From contig ML978274.1 of the NCBI GenBank assembly GCA_010015745.1, positions 30,185 to 94,184 on the forward strand: a stretch of DNA of 64,000 bases, read 5' to 3'. Numbering within the stretch: the stretch's first letter is position 1; the number at the start of each line of letters is the position of its first letter. This document shows positions 23,515 through 35,100 of this stretch, in pieces. A program made the position numbers and the translations under genes. Source of the stretch: Setomelanomma holmii (taxonomy: Eukaryota; Ascomycota; Dothideomycetes; Pleosporales; Phaeosphaeriaceae). Below the pieces are notes generated by a model that was not told the DNA's origin, ran no database searches, and saw only the letters and a list, made by a program, of their open reading frames with translations.

Positions 23515-23955
23515 TGTGCTACACTATGGGTCTATGACCTTGTAAAATGAGGTTTGACGAATCGATAGAGATATGATCTAGAGGTAGAGAAAATGTTGCG
23601 GCCGTGATTGAGGTGCGTCAATCTTTCAAGGTAAGTGAGAGTTTGCAAGTGAGAGACATATAGCTCTATTGCTACTTCAGCTTCCGCAATAATTGTCTCT
23701 CACTGAGATACGTAAGGTTGCCTTTGAGCCCCTTGGCACATCGTAAGTGAGGCAACAAGTGTCCGAAAAGTGGTAAAACGACGACTGAACTAGAAGCGCC
23801 GGCAGATAGAACCAGATACCGAGGACGCCAACAATCATCCATGGTATCTTCCGTGTTGTTCCTATGCACCAAATCAGACAATAGCGCCACTGAGAATGAT
23901 TGCTCACAAAGCAATGGCGCTGGACTAAGACGATATCGCGCCACTGCACAGTCCT
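23515..23955. other. Spacer between paralogues C and D
   Basis: About 440 bases. The open frames here have no family resemblance. Presumably the promoter of C. Confidence 0.5.
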
Positions 23956-25100
23956 TCAACAAGTCAAGTCAATCGTCTCTACTCCGTCCTCATTCAAGGT
24001 GACTGGGAGCTTCCGACGCTTGGCCGAGATGAAAGACAGCTCGTCGTCGTCGACTAGATTATTAACCGTGCGGCTCCTCTCTCGACTCCGTTCGCGTTTT
24101 AAAGCTCCCTCACACTTGGTCGCCCGCGCGGCCTCTTCTCGCTCACGCTGGCGACGCAACAGTTCCCTCATCTCTGCAGGTGATAGAGTGTCAACATCTC
24201 TCTCTTCTAACAGCACCGGACTAGGACTCCGAGGAATGATCAACAGTGACTGAAGCGCCTCTGTTGCTTGTAAGTACATTGTCCCAGGTGCTTTATCAAG
24301 ACACTATCATACCTCGTGAACGATACTTGAAGTTGATGGATGCGAAAGATTTCCCGGATCGATCAACGTAGTCGCTCTCCATGATATCGCAAGAGTTGGT
24401 GGGTGTCGGGGCACGAAGACTATCACTGCGTAAGCCAAGTAGTGGACTGTGTGAGGGTGGTTACTGACGCGGTCTGCTGGGACAGAGCCCGACCCTTGAG
24501 GGCTTTCTCAGGGACATCTTTTAATGTTACCTTGTCGCTGAGTGGCAGCGGTCTTGCGGATGTCCTAACATTGGTGATGTAGTGGAAGTCGACTGTGATC
24601 TGGCCAATGCCCTTGAGGTCTTTCATGAGTTGGTCGCCTGGTTTGTTCGTCCCATCCACTTGGCCACTGTCAGTGCTGGTCGCATCGTCCATGCGCGTGC
24701 TTACCAGTCTTGAGATCAGAGAAACAGAATTTGGCTAGTGTCCACTTCGTCACCTGTTAGCGCTTGTTCACATGTGTCCTCTCGTCCTGCTTACTTCATT
24801 ATTCTTGTTCGACCTGACTCCATACAGGCTCAGCTCCAAGTATCCATTGTGGAAGTTCTTAAGCAATGCATACGAACCCATGACGTACTTGCCGTCCAGC
24901 AAGACGCGAGTGAGGATATCGTACTGTGGCCGAGCGTGGAACTGACAACGAATGGCAAATTCAGCTCCTGAAGTGGCCTCGATATACTTAGTCATTACAA
25001 CATCAGATGATGGTTCCTCATCATCATCGTACTCTTGAAGCGCGGCACTGTCGATGAGGATGTCAGCCTTGATGCGTGGAAAGGCTTTCGTGATTGCCAT
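23956..25100 (-). CDS. DUF7918-like paralogue D (best preserved copy)
   Basis: Fourth member and first in transcription order. Five exons: 24795-25100, 24705-24753, 24469-24658, 24313-24425 and 23956-24260; 320 residues with all phases consistent. It begins MAITKAFPRIKADILIDSAA. Visible motifs are LQEYDDDEEPSS, MTKYIEATSGAEFAIRCQF, FCFSDLKT, ITVDFHYITNVRTSA, INFKYRSRE, ALQSLLIIPRSPSP, then an Arg/Glu-rich helix (ELLRRQREREEAARA) and a final VETIDLTC. I match this layout to fungal DUF7918 proteins from memory. No biochemical role is known to me. The basic tail and the IDL-type end could suggest a nuclear protein, but that is inference. Confidence 0.82.
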
Positions 25101-25931
25101 AGTGCCTGCCTCCTGCAAAGCTGAGGCTGCTGATACACGAAGTTCGACTGTACTTGCGAAGGTCGCTTGCGTGCTGAAAGCGATAAGTGGAGACAGAAAA
25201 GTCAACTGACTGTGACTGGCCGTCGGCGTTGAATGCGTGAACTGAGGCAGAAGGTGAACGTGTTGTTGTTGCGAGGCCGGTTGTGAGTGAGGCGCATGGT
25301 CGGGCAATCACTTGTACCGGTTAAGCGCTCCACCTGGGGGCAGGGCTGGGTTGCTACTGCCACAGGTGGCTGCACTCAAGCAGTCTAGAAGCCACCTTCC
25401 CAGCGGGCATAATTTACGACGATGAACTAATACATAAAAATTAGTCAGTAGTAGTGACAGCCAAAGAGTCTATTCCTACTTGTCGTTCTATATCCCTGCA
25501 TACTGTAGTTGTTGATGAGAGCGCCAAGTATTTCTAAATAGAGAGGTTTGCTGCAGTGGTATCCGCTATGTAGTATCTCACAAGAGATGCGCAGACAGCA
25601 ATAATGATTAAAGACATGACCGCCAGTCGGCGAGATGAGCATTTGCTCCATTCGAGCACCCAGTGCGCCATTTACTCCAAAAGCCTCGCTTCAAATGCTG
25701 TGATGTGTGCGTGCAAGCAACGCTATGCAAGTCGTGATCATCGAGTTCGCCTCCATGCAATGTTATCCTTCGTCTCTGGGATACGGCCGTGAGAGCTGAA
25801 TTATGGTGGTTGATTGGCTGTTGCTTTGTAAGAAGAGGTTGAACGCTGCCAGGTGTCCCCCGAAGCTGTCTCATACAGTGATACCCTCATCGCTACGCCT
25901 GCCACGTCGCGCTTTGGCATAGGCCATGGTT
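25101..25931. other. Intergenic, nothing recognised
   Basis: About 830 bases between the paralogue array and STS1. Small overlapping frames only. It is moderately AT-richer than its surroundings around 25.4-25.6 kb. Confidence 0.5.
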
Positions 25932-26921
25932 CTACCAGGCGCCTATTCCAGCGGACGCGCCCATGCCATAGTTCCCGCTCAACAGTTGCTGTCGGATAGA
26001 CATGGCGTCCTCAGGGCCGCTGGCAGCAGGTGTCGTTGCATCAGCGGCCATCCAGCCCAGACCGCCCCGCAACTCTTGGACTGCTTCCTCCATCTTTCCC
26101 CCAGACACCTCGTTGTGCTTAGCAATCTTCTGGTCCCATCCGCCATACTGCAGTTGGATTCCACCGGCCTTCTTCGCCGCTTCCCGAATCACTATTGCCC
26201 AAGCCTTTGCCATTTCTTCGTATGCCTCCTCTTTGTGTCGATTATGCTGGTAGGTGTCCCAATTCGGTAGACGATGAATAATGTCGGTAGCGCCGTCAAG
26301 GAAGGCGAGAGAAGTGGCGGGCTGTTGTTCGTTCGGTGGTAGGAAATGAGGTGTGAAGTCCTTCAACGATTCCAGAAGCTCGATGAGCTGTTGCCGCACG
26401 CGGTTGTATGCATAGTCTGATGACGACCGCCCACCAAAAGGAAATGCAGCCTGGAAAGCCGATTCATATTTTGACAGCACTTCTAGCGTCGACTGTATGC
26501 TGGGCCGCGGCGCAGTCGTGACGACCTCGTTCCCGATGTCTGGGTGGCGCTGGCAGATGGACTGCAGCAGGTTCCGCATCTCGTCGGCGTTGAGCGTCTC
26601 AAGCAGTCGCGGCAGCGGAAGGGGTCGACCTGAAAGATTTGTTCGCATACGCTTCATCTGTCGTGGCGGCTGCCGGGGCAGCTCAGCAGCGGATATCGAT
26701 GGCGAAGCGCTCATTCGGTCGTCGCTGCTGCCGTCATCGTCGGCTTTTCGCTTGCGGCCAGACATGGCGGACGAAGGCGAGTAGACTGCAGAGTAATGGT
26801 AAGTACGGGCGCTGCACATGAGGGACGCTGGGTTGCAGGTTGACGTACGGTTTCTCGTGGGGGAGCGGCGGGAGGGCAATAAGTGAGGGGGCGTGAAGGC
26901 GTTGGAGGAGAGAACATTCAT
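25932..26921 (-). CDS. STS1: Sts1/Cut8-type nuclear proteasome tethering factor
   Basis: Sts1 (Cut8 in fission yeast) brings proteasomes to the nucleus and anchors them at the nuclear envelope. Two exons: 26849-26921 and 25932-26785, with a 63-nt intron (donor GTACGT, acceptor CTGCAG); 308 residues. The start is MNVLSSNAFTPPHLLPSR, as in other filamentous fungi. A basic signal-like segment (MSGRKRKADDD) is followed by MRTNLSGRPLPLPRLLETL, which opens the conserved domain, and a six-helix region with LPNWDTYQHNRHKEEAYEEM. An alternative start within the same long frame further upstream would skip the intron, but it fits the family poorly. Confidence 0.9.
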   Translation of the reverse strand: MNVLSSNAFTPPHLLPSRRSPTRNRTSTCNPASLMCSARTYHYSAVYSPSSAMSGRKRKADDDGSSDDRMSASPSISAAELPRQPPRQMKRMRTNLSGRPLPLPRLLETLNADEMRNLLQSICQRHPDIGNEVVTTAPRPSIQSTLEVLSKYESAFQAAFPFGGRSSSDYAYNRVRQQLIELLESLKDFTPHFLPPNEQQPATSLAFLDGATDIIHRLPNWDTYQHNRHKEEAYEEMAKAWAIVIREAAKKAGGIQLQYGGWDQKIAKHNEVSGGKMEEAVQELRGGLGWMAADATTPAASGPEDAMSIRQQLLSGNYGMGASAGIGAW

Positions 26922-27612
26922 ATTCGTCGTGGCAGCAGCCCGCAAACGCAACTGTGACACGCGGAAAATGTGTCGCTGACAATGAATACGGCGGGGGGAA
27001 GGTGACGCGGTTGGTGGTGATGTTGTAAAGGATGTCGGGAGCGGTTGCTGTGCAGAGCGAGCTGTAGTCTGACGGTCCGTGCATATTTCTCCAAGCATAG
27101 CGCATGTCAGCGACTTTCGCAAGGCGGCATTTCCAGGCTTTCACGAGCACTTCATTTTGTCCAAGAAACACTGAGAGAACCTTGACGACAGTGTCTTTCC
27201 ACTTCCACGATCGCGCTCGCCGATGACCCTGGTAATGAGCAGAATGCGCTGGCTGTGACGGCAGGCAACGGACTCCAAGCACATCGCATCACATCACATG
27301 AGAGATGAAGAGCACCATCATGGCTGGGGGATCGTCTGCTACGGAAAGTCCACAGCATCGGACCGAGTGCATTTCTATCCAGGACATATGTGGCTGCAAC
27401 TCCTTCGCGGGATCACGGCGCCAATGCGTCCTTGCATGCGCCTGAGACACTGGTATGTCATGTGGCGCACGCGCAACCCTCGAGCTGCATAAAGGAGAGA
27501 AACCCGTGCGAAACCCAAACTCACCTTGACAAGTGTTGAATGCTAAAGTTGATAATGCTCCGAGATAGAACCCACCCACCAGTGTTGTACATAACGTCAA
27601 GCTTCTGCGAGA
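26922..27612. other. Intergenic upstream of STS1
   Basis: About 690 bases. Long accidental open frames continue on the minus strand from the STS1 5' region, but nothing is recognisable. It contains the STS1 promoter and the 3' end of MTR4. Confidence 0.5.
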
Positions 27613-30600
27613 TTACAGGTACAAGGACTGAGCTGCAACAAGGTCCCTTCTAACAAGGTCCAGGGCTGCGGTAAACTTCTGCTCGAGCTCTTCGCTGCCC
27701 ATAACTTTGGCAGCTTGAGCTATCTGCCGAAGCAATTCTTCTAGTCGCCTGAAAAGTCGGATCAGACTACCCTCGTAGACATCGGTCATTTTGCTAGAAA
27801 GCGTTAGCGACGCACAGCCATAATGCACCAGGAGACAAACCAGATCTGCGCAAAAGATGCACCCTTGGACCAAGCGAAGACGACGTCCATGAGCTCGAAC
27901 TTGAAGGACTTGATGTACTCCTCTTCATTTAGGGTCAGCTTGCTCTCTTGTGAAATCTTTGCAATGACTCTGGCCTGCTGCTGGATGTCACGATATGGCT
28001 TAGCGAGCTCCTCTTTAAGTGCCGGCACGTCGTTGCTCTTCTCTTCAAAGATGAAGCAACTCAGGCACGCGGCACACTGCTCTGGTGTCAGCTCGTTGAA
28101 AAAACGATTAAAGAGCAGCTCGCTGAGCACAAGCTCATCACCAGTACTGATCTCGCAAGCGACTCGAGCTTTGAGCTGAACAACATCGGCATCATCGATG
28201 AATCCGAGTCGACGAAGGACACGTTTCCTGCTCTTGAGTTCGTCCAACTGTATGACGGATAGTGCATTAGCGATGTCCTTCTTGATGATCTTGATTTTGT
28301 CGGCCAGCGCCATCTTGTTCGCATACTGGCTGTATAGCTCAGGTAGCCTTGGCGAGTTGTGCAGAGGGTTCGATAGTAAGCGAGATTCAAGCACTTCGAT
28401 TTTCTGCGATCATTAGTCAGTAGCGCCAGACAAAGGAGTCAGCTTTTTTCTTACCCGCAGGAGGCGCTTGAAGCTATCATCCTTGATGTTCATGTTCTCG
28501 ATGGGGTCCAGGATGGCGATGCCGTCAGGGAAGCGCTTCTTGACCTCGTCCAGCGCCTTGCGCACGTTGTTCTTTTGCTCGGTCGACTTCAGCTCAGTGG
28601 GCAGGAAGACACGAAGATGACCAATGGACTCGATGCAACTCAGCAACACTGGCACCACTTCCATCTTGCCTTTCTCTCCAGGTGGAGGAGGTCGAACACC
28701 TGGAGGTAGTCCATCGGTGACTTGAGGCATGAACTTGGTGTCGCTCGCGACAGAGAGCAGAACATCGGCAACATACGACTGCTGTGGTTGTAGATCTTCG
28801 CCCTTGTTCGCTTTTCGTGGCGCAAAATTCACGACCGCGCCCCAGCCAAAATCATGACCATTATACTTGATTCTGACTAATCGACCAGTCTGCAAGAACT
28901 GCAGGCAATAATTGGGGTGCATGATCACGTCCCGCATGTCTTTTGTGTGTGTATCAAGTTGTTGTCGCAGGTTGTAATAATCCTTGACCGTAGCTTCGTC
29001 GGTAATAATCGTGTTCGACCGCTCGTGCTCAAGCTCTTGCAGTTCTGTTCAGGGTAAGTAAGGGGTATCATAGTAAGATTATGAGTCGACTTACGCTTTT
29101 CGAGACTCGACACACCAGCCGTATTTTGGAATTGAAAGAAACACCGTTCAAGCATGAACTCTGGGGAGATGCCTTCGACCCGCATCAGGTTCAGAATCAT
29201 GTTGTAGCCGAGGTGGAATGCAGAATTGAGATTGTCCTGCTGGCCACGCACGATCTCTTTCGCGACTGCGGGCTCCATCTCCTCGTTGATCATCATGATG
29301 ACTATACCTCGATCATCGAGGCCACGACGTCCGGCTCGGCCAGACATTTGAATGAACTCAGAGGGCGTGACCCATCGTTGCGATACACCATCGAACTTGC
29401 GCACACTTGTGAAGACGACTGTTTTCGCGGGCATGTTGAGACCGATGGAGAAGGTCTCTGTGGCAAACAGCACCTTGATGAGGCCTTCTTGGAAGAGGAT
29501 CTCAATAGTCTCCTTGAGGATGGGGAGGAGCCCAGAGTGGTGGACACCGATACCTCTCCGCAGCAGCGGAAGGATGTGCTGGATTTGTGGCAGGGCACGG
29601 TCCTCTTCTGAAAGCATCTCAATCGCGCTGTTGAACACCTTCGACACCATGGCCTTTTCCGACTCGTCATTGAATGCCAATTGGCTCATGGAGAGGGCAT
29701 AGTTCTCGCACTCTCGCTTGCTGAAGCTAAACACGATGACTGGGTTGTAGCTCTTGACCATGATCATTTTAACAATCTTGTAGATATCCGATTGATCCTT
29801 GTTACCGCCCTTGTTGGTCTTCTTATTCTTGCCCTTGCCCTTCATTTTCGCCGTGTAGTCGTCGGCATTGGTGCCACCCTTTTCCGCGATCGAAGCCATG
29901 GCCTTCTGGAAGTTCTCCTCTCGGAAGACGCCCTTTTCGTCGACCACCAGGTGAATTCCGTCTGCCCCGTGGGGAAAGAAGTAGTGTTGTAGCGGCGTCG
30001 GTCGGAAGTCAGTGTACACGACGTGACATGGTTGGCCGTGTGTCTTCGTGATCCATTCGGCGAATTGCATGGCGTTGGGTATGGTTGCAGAAAGGAAGAC
30101 GTAGCGGACTTTGTCGGGGAGCAGGATGATGGTTTCCTCCCACACGACGCCTCTTGACTTATCGCGCAAATAGTGCACCTCGTCAAACACGACCCAGGCA
30201 ACTTCGCGCATGATTTCAGAGCCTCTGTACAGCATGGATCGCAGAATCTGAGTGCGTTAGGACATGCAGCCATTTGCAAACACCATACATACCTCTGTGG
30301 TCATGACTAGACATGTTGCCGTAGGGTTTATTGTGACATCGCCCGTCATGAGACCAACGTCGCCAAACTCTGCCATGAACTCGCGGTACTTCTGGTTACT
30401 CAGCGCCTTAATTGGACTTGTGTAGATGACGCGCTGGTTGTTCTTCAGACATTGAGCAATGGCGTACTCTGCCACCACCGTCTTTCCAGCAGACGTATGC
30501 GCCGATACCAGGACGCTCTCATTGCGCTGAATAGACGCGATAGAGACTTGCTGGAACGGGTCGAGGGTGAAGGGCCATGTGCGCGCGGGCTCCTGCGGTG

Positions 30601-30973
30601 GCGTGTGCTCTGAGATGGGTATGTAATCGTAGTCGGGCGGGAGGGCAACCTGGTGGCGGACTTGATGTGAGAGCACCACGGCCTGACCGTCTTGTTGTGC
30701 CTGCAATCCAGCGGCAGCAGCGACCTCCCGCGACTGCTCTGTCTCAAAGTCATCCGTCACAATCGGCTCAGGCTCTTCGTCGCGTCGCAGCCGCTTGGTG
30801 AGCTGCTCGGTGCCATTATCGGCGGCGGGTTCGGGTGCCTCTGCGGGCGCGTCTGTCATGGTGGCATCTTCGACGGGCGACTTGACGTCGCCGTTGGCCT
30901 GGCGCTTCTTGCTCTTCTTGGGCGCCGCGTGCTGCCGCGGGCCATCTTCGAAAACATCGAACAGGTCGTCCAT
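27613..30973 (-). CDS. MTR4: Mtr4-type exosome RNA helicase (Ski2-like)
   Basis: ATP-dependent 3'-5' RNA helicase that feeds RNA to the nuclear exosome and forms part of TRAMP-type complexes. Five exons: 30293-30973, 29095-30247, 28455-29044, 27841-28403 and 27613-27793; 1,055 residues, normal length. Helicase motifs in order: SAHTSAGKTVVAEYA (Walker A), SPIKALSNQKYREF, TGDVTINP, DEVHYLRD (DExH box), FLSATIPNA, VFSFSKRECE, GVHHSGLLPILKE, FATETFSIGLNMP and QMSGRAGRRG. The arch/KOW region follows (NYCLQFLQTGRLVRI) and the DSHCT end is KMTDVYEGSLIRLFRRLEEL. All intron phases agree. It is divergent from COX8. Confidence 0.97.
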
Positions 30974-31264
30974 GGCGTAGTTTGTGCCAGTATGTTCAGA
31001 ATCGCTGTGTTTGTCCCGCGAAGATGGGTGGGGCAGACTTCGTGTGGTGGCGGGCGCAATTGCAAGCTCAGAAGAATGCGCGGGAAAATGTCCTGCGATG
31101 AGGTCGGAGCACAGACGGTTTTGTTAGCGCGGTGGTTCGATCATGGATGTGCGAGAGACAAAGCTGCGAGCATCATCCGCCAGACACCACACACTCTCCA
31201 CTCCACTGCACGCCCACAGTACGCTTCCCCTCACGCCAATTGCCTCCTCCGCTGACGATACCAG
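30974..31264. promoter_or_regulatory. Short shared promoter of MTR4 and COX8
   Basis: Only 291 bases separate the two start codons, which point away from each other, so both promoters must lie here or overlap. I could not identify a specific binding site. Confidence 0.5.
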
Positions 31265-31615
31265 ATGCTCGCCCGTGCCACTTTCCGCGCCGCATCGGCC
31301 CCATCGCTCGTCACCCGCCGCGGCTTCCAGTCAACCCGCGCGCAGTTCTCCAGCCCATACCACTATCCCGAGGGCCCGCGCAGCAATTTGCCATTCGACC
31401 CGCTGAAGAGGGGCTTCGCTTTCAAGTACTGGGGCTTCATGGGTGAGCTCTTAACCATAGCCAATGGCTCGGCACAGGCTAACATGTACAGCTACTGGAT
31501 TCTCCCTCCCCTTCCTCCTCGCTGGTAAGACCTCGGGCCCAAGCCATACTTTGCGTGGACCGACGCTGACGACAGTGATATTACAGTCTGGCAGACGAAG
31601 AAGAATAAGCCATAA
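31265..31615 (+). CDS. COX8: Cytochrome c oxidase subunit VIII (Cox8/COX7c type)
   Basis: A small nuclear-encoded inner-membrane subunit of respiratory complex IV. Three exons: 31265-31442, 31492-31524 and 31587-31615; 79 residues. An Arg/Ala/Ser-rich mitochondrial presequence (MLARATFRAASAPSLVTRRG) is followed by PYHYPEGPRSNLPFD. The single membrane helix (KYWGFMATGFSLPFLLAVW) spans both introns, and the end is QTKKNKP. The third exon of 29 nt was placed by using the second AG (31585-31586), which alone keeps the frame. An earlier AG would read out of frame. Too small for simple ORF calling. Confidence 0.9.
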
Positions 31616-32114
31616 ATGCAATAAAGAAAAGCATTGGTATGGTCGGCAGGCGCCGGGCGATCATGGCACTTGTAGAATAGGTCGAGGGTTAGGAGTAACT
31701 ATATTAGACGTCTCAGCAGCAATCTCATTGTCCGTTCCAGACCTGTTCAGTGTGGTCCTCTTTCACTGCACCAGCATAAGTTTCCATGCCTCGGATGTGG
31801 CAGTCTTACCATCGAACGACATGGCACTAAATTGAACGACGCAGGCAAGAAGTACTACTTCGGTGCAGACCAATCGCACATGAATGCGAGACATTTATGT
31901 AAGCCGTCAACCTTTCACGTTTGACATGCATGTTGGTAAGCGTGCAGGCGTGCAGGCGTGCAGGCGTGCCAAGTGCAATATCACAATCATCCGCGATGAG
32001 GCGGACGGCTTGGCACTGCTCCCAATTAGAATTTTGGTTAGGGCACTAACATTTTCACCATTTCAAGCACAAAACCACGTTTACATGCACATGCTTCGAC
32101 CAAATTCCTAACTG
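31616..32114. other. Intergenic between COX8 and ELP1
   Basis: About 500 bases. It contains a short tandem repeat at 31941-31969. No gene recognised. Confidence 0.5.
31941..31969 (+). repeat. Short tandem repeat, 8-base unit
   Basis: The unit CGTGCAGG is repeated about 3.5 times without mismatch, about 150 bases upstream of the ELP1 start codon. Confidence 0.85.
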
Positions 32115-35100
32115 ATGCGCAATCTCAAAATCGTCGGGAGGTCGCTGCTGCGCTTCTCCAGCGAGGATCCGTTGCCTCTTAACGCTACAGCTTGGGATTC
32201 CGCTTCGGGCGCTTTGCTATGCGCATTTGGGCCTTCCGAGTCACGTGCAGTCATCGAAGTCAAGAGGTTACATTACACGCGCAGTGGCGCAGAAGATCGA
32301 CTTGAGAATATCGCTACGTGGGACGCGCCGTGTCCTTTACCTTCACTCCCTCATGACTCCATATTGAGCCTACACCATTTCTCAGACACTGCGACAACAT
32401 GTCTCATACTCGCGGGGGGGGACATTGTCTTGGTGCGAGAAAACCCATTGCGTAATGAAGAGCTGGTCGAAATCGTTGGATCTGTAGACACCGGTATTTC
32501 GGCTGCTGCGTGGTCCCCCGATGAAGAGCTCCTCGCCATCACCACCCTGGCGGATACCCTGCTATTAATGAGTCGAGACATCGAGAACATAGCGAGCATC
32601 AATTTGGCACCCGAGGATGTCAATGTCTCCACACATGTATCTGTCGGGTGGGGCAAAAAGGAGACGCAATTCAAGGGCAAGAGAGCTCGAGCGCTGCAGG
32701 ACCCAACTGTTCCCGAAACCATCGATGAAGGAGTCTTGAGCTCATTCGACGATCACTCTGTGACCATCAGCTGGAGGGGCGATGGAGCATGTTTTGCGGT
32801 CAACAAAATCGAAGAAGGACAGCGCCGCATGATCCGGGTCTTCTCAAGAGAAGGACAGCTTGACAGTGTCAGTGAGCCTGTGAATGGCGTTGAAGGAGCC
32901 CTCAGCTGGCGTCCTTCTGGCAACCTCATTGCAGGTATCCGTCGGTCGGACGAGAAACTTGAAGTCGTTTTCTTCGAGCGGAATGGTCTTCGACATGGCC
33001 AATTCGACCTGCGTCTTACGTCAGAAGAGCTGCAATCTCTCACAGCATCTCCCACCCTTCTGTGGAACAGCGATTCCAGCGTTCTAGCTGTAATGTTTCC
33101 GGACAGGAGCCAGCTCTGGACGATGAGCAATTACCACTATTATCTGAAACAAGAACTGGTCTTCCCAGAAGCCGCCAAGCAGACGGTCCGCTGCGTTTGG
33201 CATGCAGAAAAACCGCTAACAGTGGCTCTGTCGACTTCAAGTACGTACGACAGCATCTTGTGTTCAATCATTCCTTCTAAGCCATCCAGCTGCGTTGCAA
33301 ATTCTAGAATACTCGTCCGTTGTTACGGCCGGCTCAACACTCCCTCCACATGATTTTGGATTGATAGTGTCAATAGATGGCTGTAAGTACCAAGCCAAGA
33401 CTTTTTGCTATGCATTAAGCGATGCTGATCGATCTTCAGTATCTCTCAAAATCACTCCACTGAGATTAGCGAATGTTCCTCCTCCCATGGCGTTGCATAC
33501 ATTGTCCCTCGAGCGTAAAGCAATCGATGTTGCTGTTTCGAAATCCGGAAGCCGCCTCGTTGTGCTCTCTGAGCGTGATCTGGCTACATACGCCCTCGAC
33601 TTTGACAAACGTCCTATTCCCAAACCTCAACTCCTTTGGCGATGCGCTATTGCAGAGTCCCGGTGTCCGCGACACGTTGCCTTTGTCGGTGATGACCAAA
33701 TATATGTTCTCACTGATAATTGGGAGGAAGATGTGAGCTCATTATGGACGGTGAACGGTAAGAGCTGGGTGCCCAAAGGACCCATCATCGAGCCAAATGC
33801 TGTTTCTTCTCTATTCTCCGGGATGGAATACAGCCGGCTCTTTGCCCAACTCCAAAATGGTGCTGTGCACGAGTTCGACCTTTCGGCAGATTCCACAGAT
33901 CTTCCCCGACATACCATACCAATTCACCAGACTCCATCCTTCGCTCCTGAAGTCAGGATGACTGTAGTCCACGGACAGGTGCGTTTGGTGAATCCGAGTC
34001 AAGACTTTGAACTGACAAAAGCAGTCTTTGGCCTTCGGTCTGACCAAGAGCGGTGTACTTTATGCGAATGACCGGATTCTGGTCAGAAATTGCACCTCCT
34101 TTGCCCTTAGTCCTAGTCATCTCATCTTTACAACCACTCAACACCTTCTCAAGTTTGTACATCTTGTCAATGCCGACGGTATGTTCGCAATCACGTTAGC
34201 AGGAAAGCTTTATGTTGATGATTAGTAGATCTCGAGGTGCCTTTGGACGAGCCACAAAAAGACGAGCGATGTCGAAGTATCGAACGCGGGGCCAAAATTG
34301 TTACAGCCATGCCGACCACATACTCAGTCGTGCTACAGATGCCGCGCGGTAATCTAGAAACCGTGTACCCTCGCGCGTTGGTGCTTGCAGCCATCAGACG
34401 TAGCATTGAGAACGAAAAGTATCTAGACGCGTTCCTGGCCTGCCGCACCCAGAGAGTCGATATGAACATCCTGCATGACCACGATCCGGATCGATTCTTG
34501 GCCAATACCGAAATCGTTATCAACCAAATCCAGCGAGTAGAGCATATCGATTTGCTCATATCGCAGCTACGGTGAGGAGCATACACATCGAGCACGAATA
34601 ATGGCTGACAATCGCAGGAATGAAGACGTGTCTGAGACGATGTACAAGGAAACCTTGAAGTCAACAGACTTGGCAAGGAAGACGAACATGTCACAGACTG
34701 TGATCAGCACGAAAGCTAACCGTATTTGCGATGCCTTTCTTGCTGTGCTTCAGCGACCACAGTACAAAGACGATCATCTCCAAAACATCATCACATCTCA
34801 CGTCTGCAAGGTACCTCCAGCATTAGAGACTGGGCTCGAGATGATAGGCAGATTACAAGGTGATGTATTCTTGATGAACCTGCACTCACGACATGCTGAC
34901 ATCCTTCTCAGCCTCCAACGACTCGCTCACAGACAAAGCTGCTGAACACATCTGCTTCCTCGCCGATGTCAATGAGCTCTACGACACAGCTTTGGGACTA
35001 TACAATCTAGACCTAGCTCTGCTCATTGCCCAGCAATCGCAAAAGGTATGAGATACGATACTGTTTCCACCGCCTGTTTAACAGCGTTGCAGGACCCAAG

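Noticed and set aside
18917..25100. Idea that the four-gene array is a biosynthetic cluster
   Set aside because: All members are paralogues of one non-enzymatic-looking family. No synthase, tailoring enzyme or transporter is among them.
29081..29992. Plus-strand frames opposite MTR4
   Set aside because: Antisense shadows of a conserved helicase gene.
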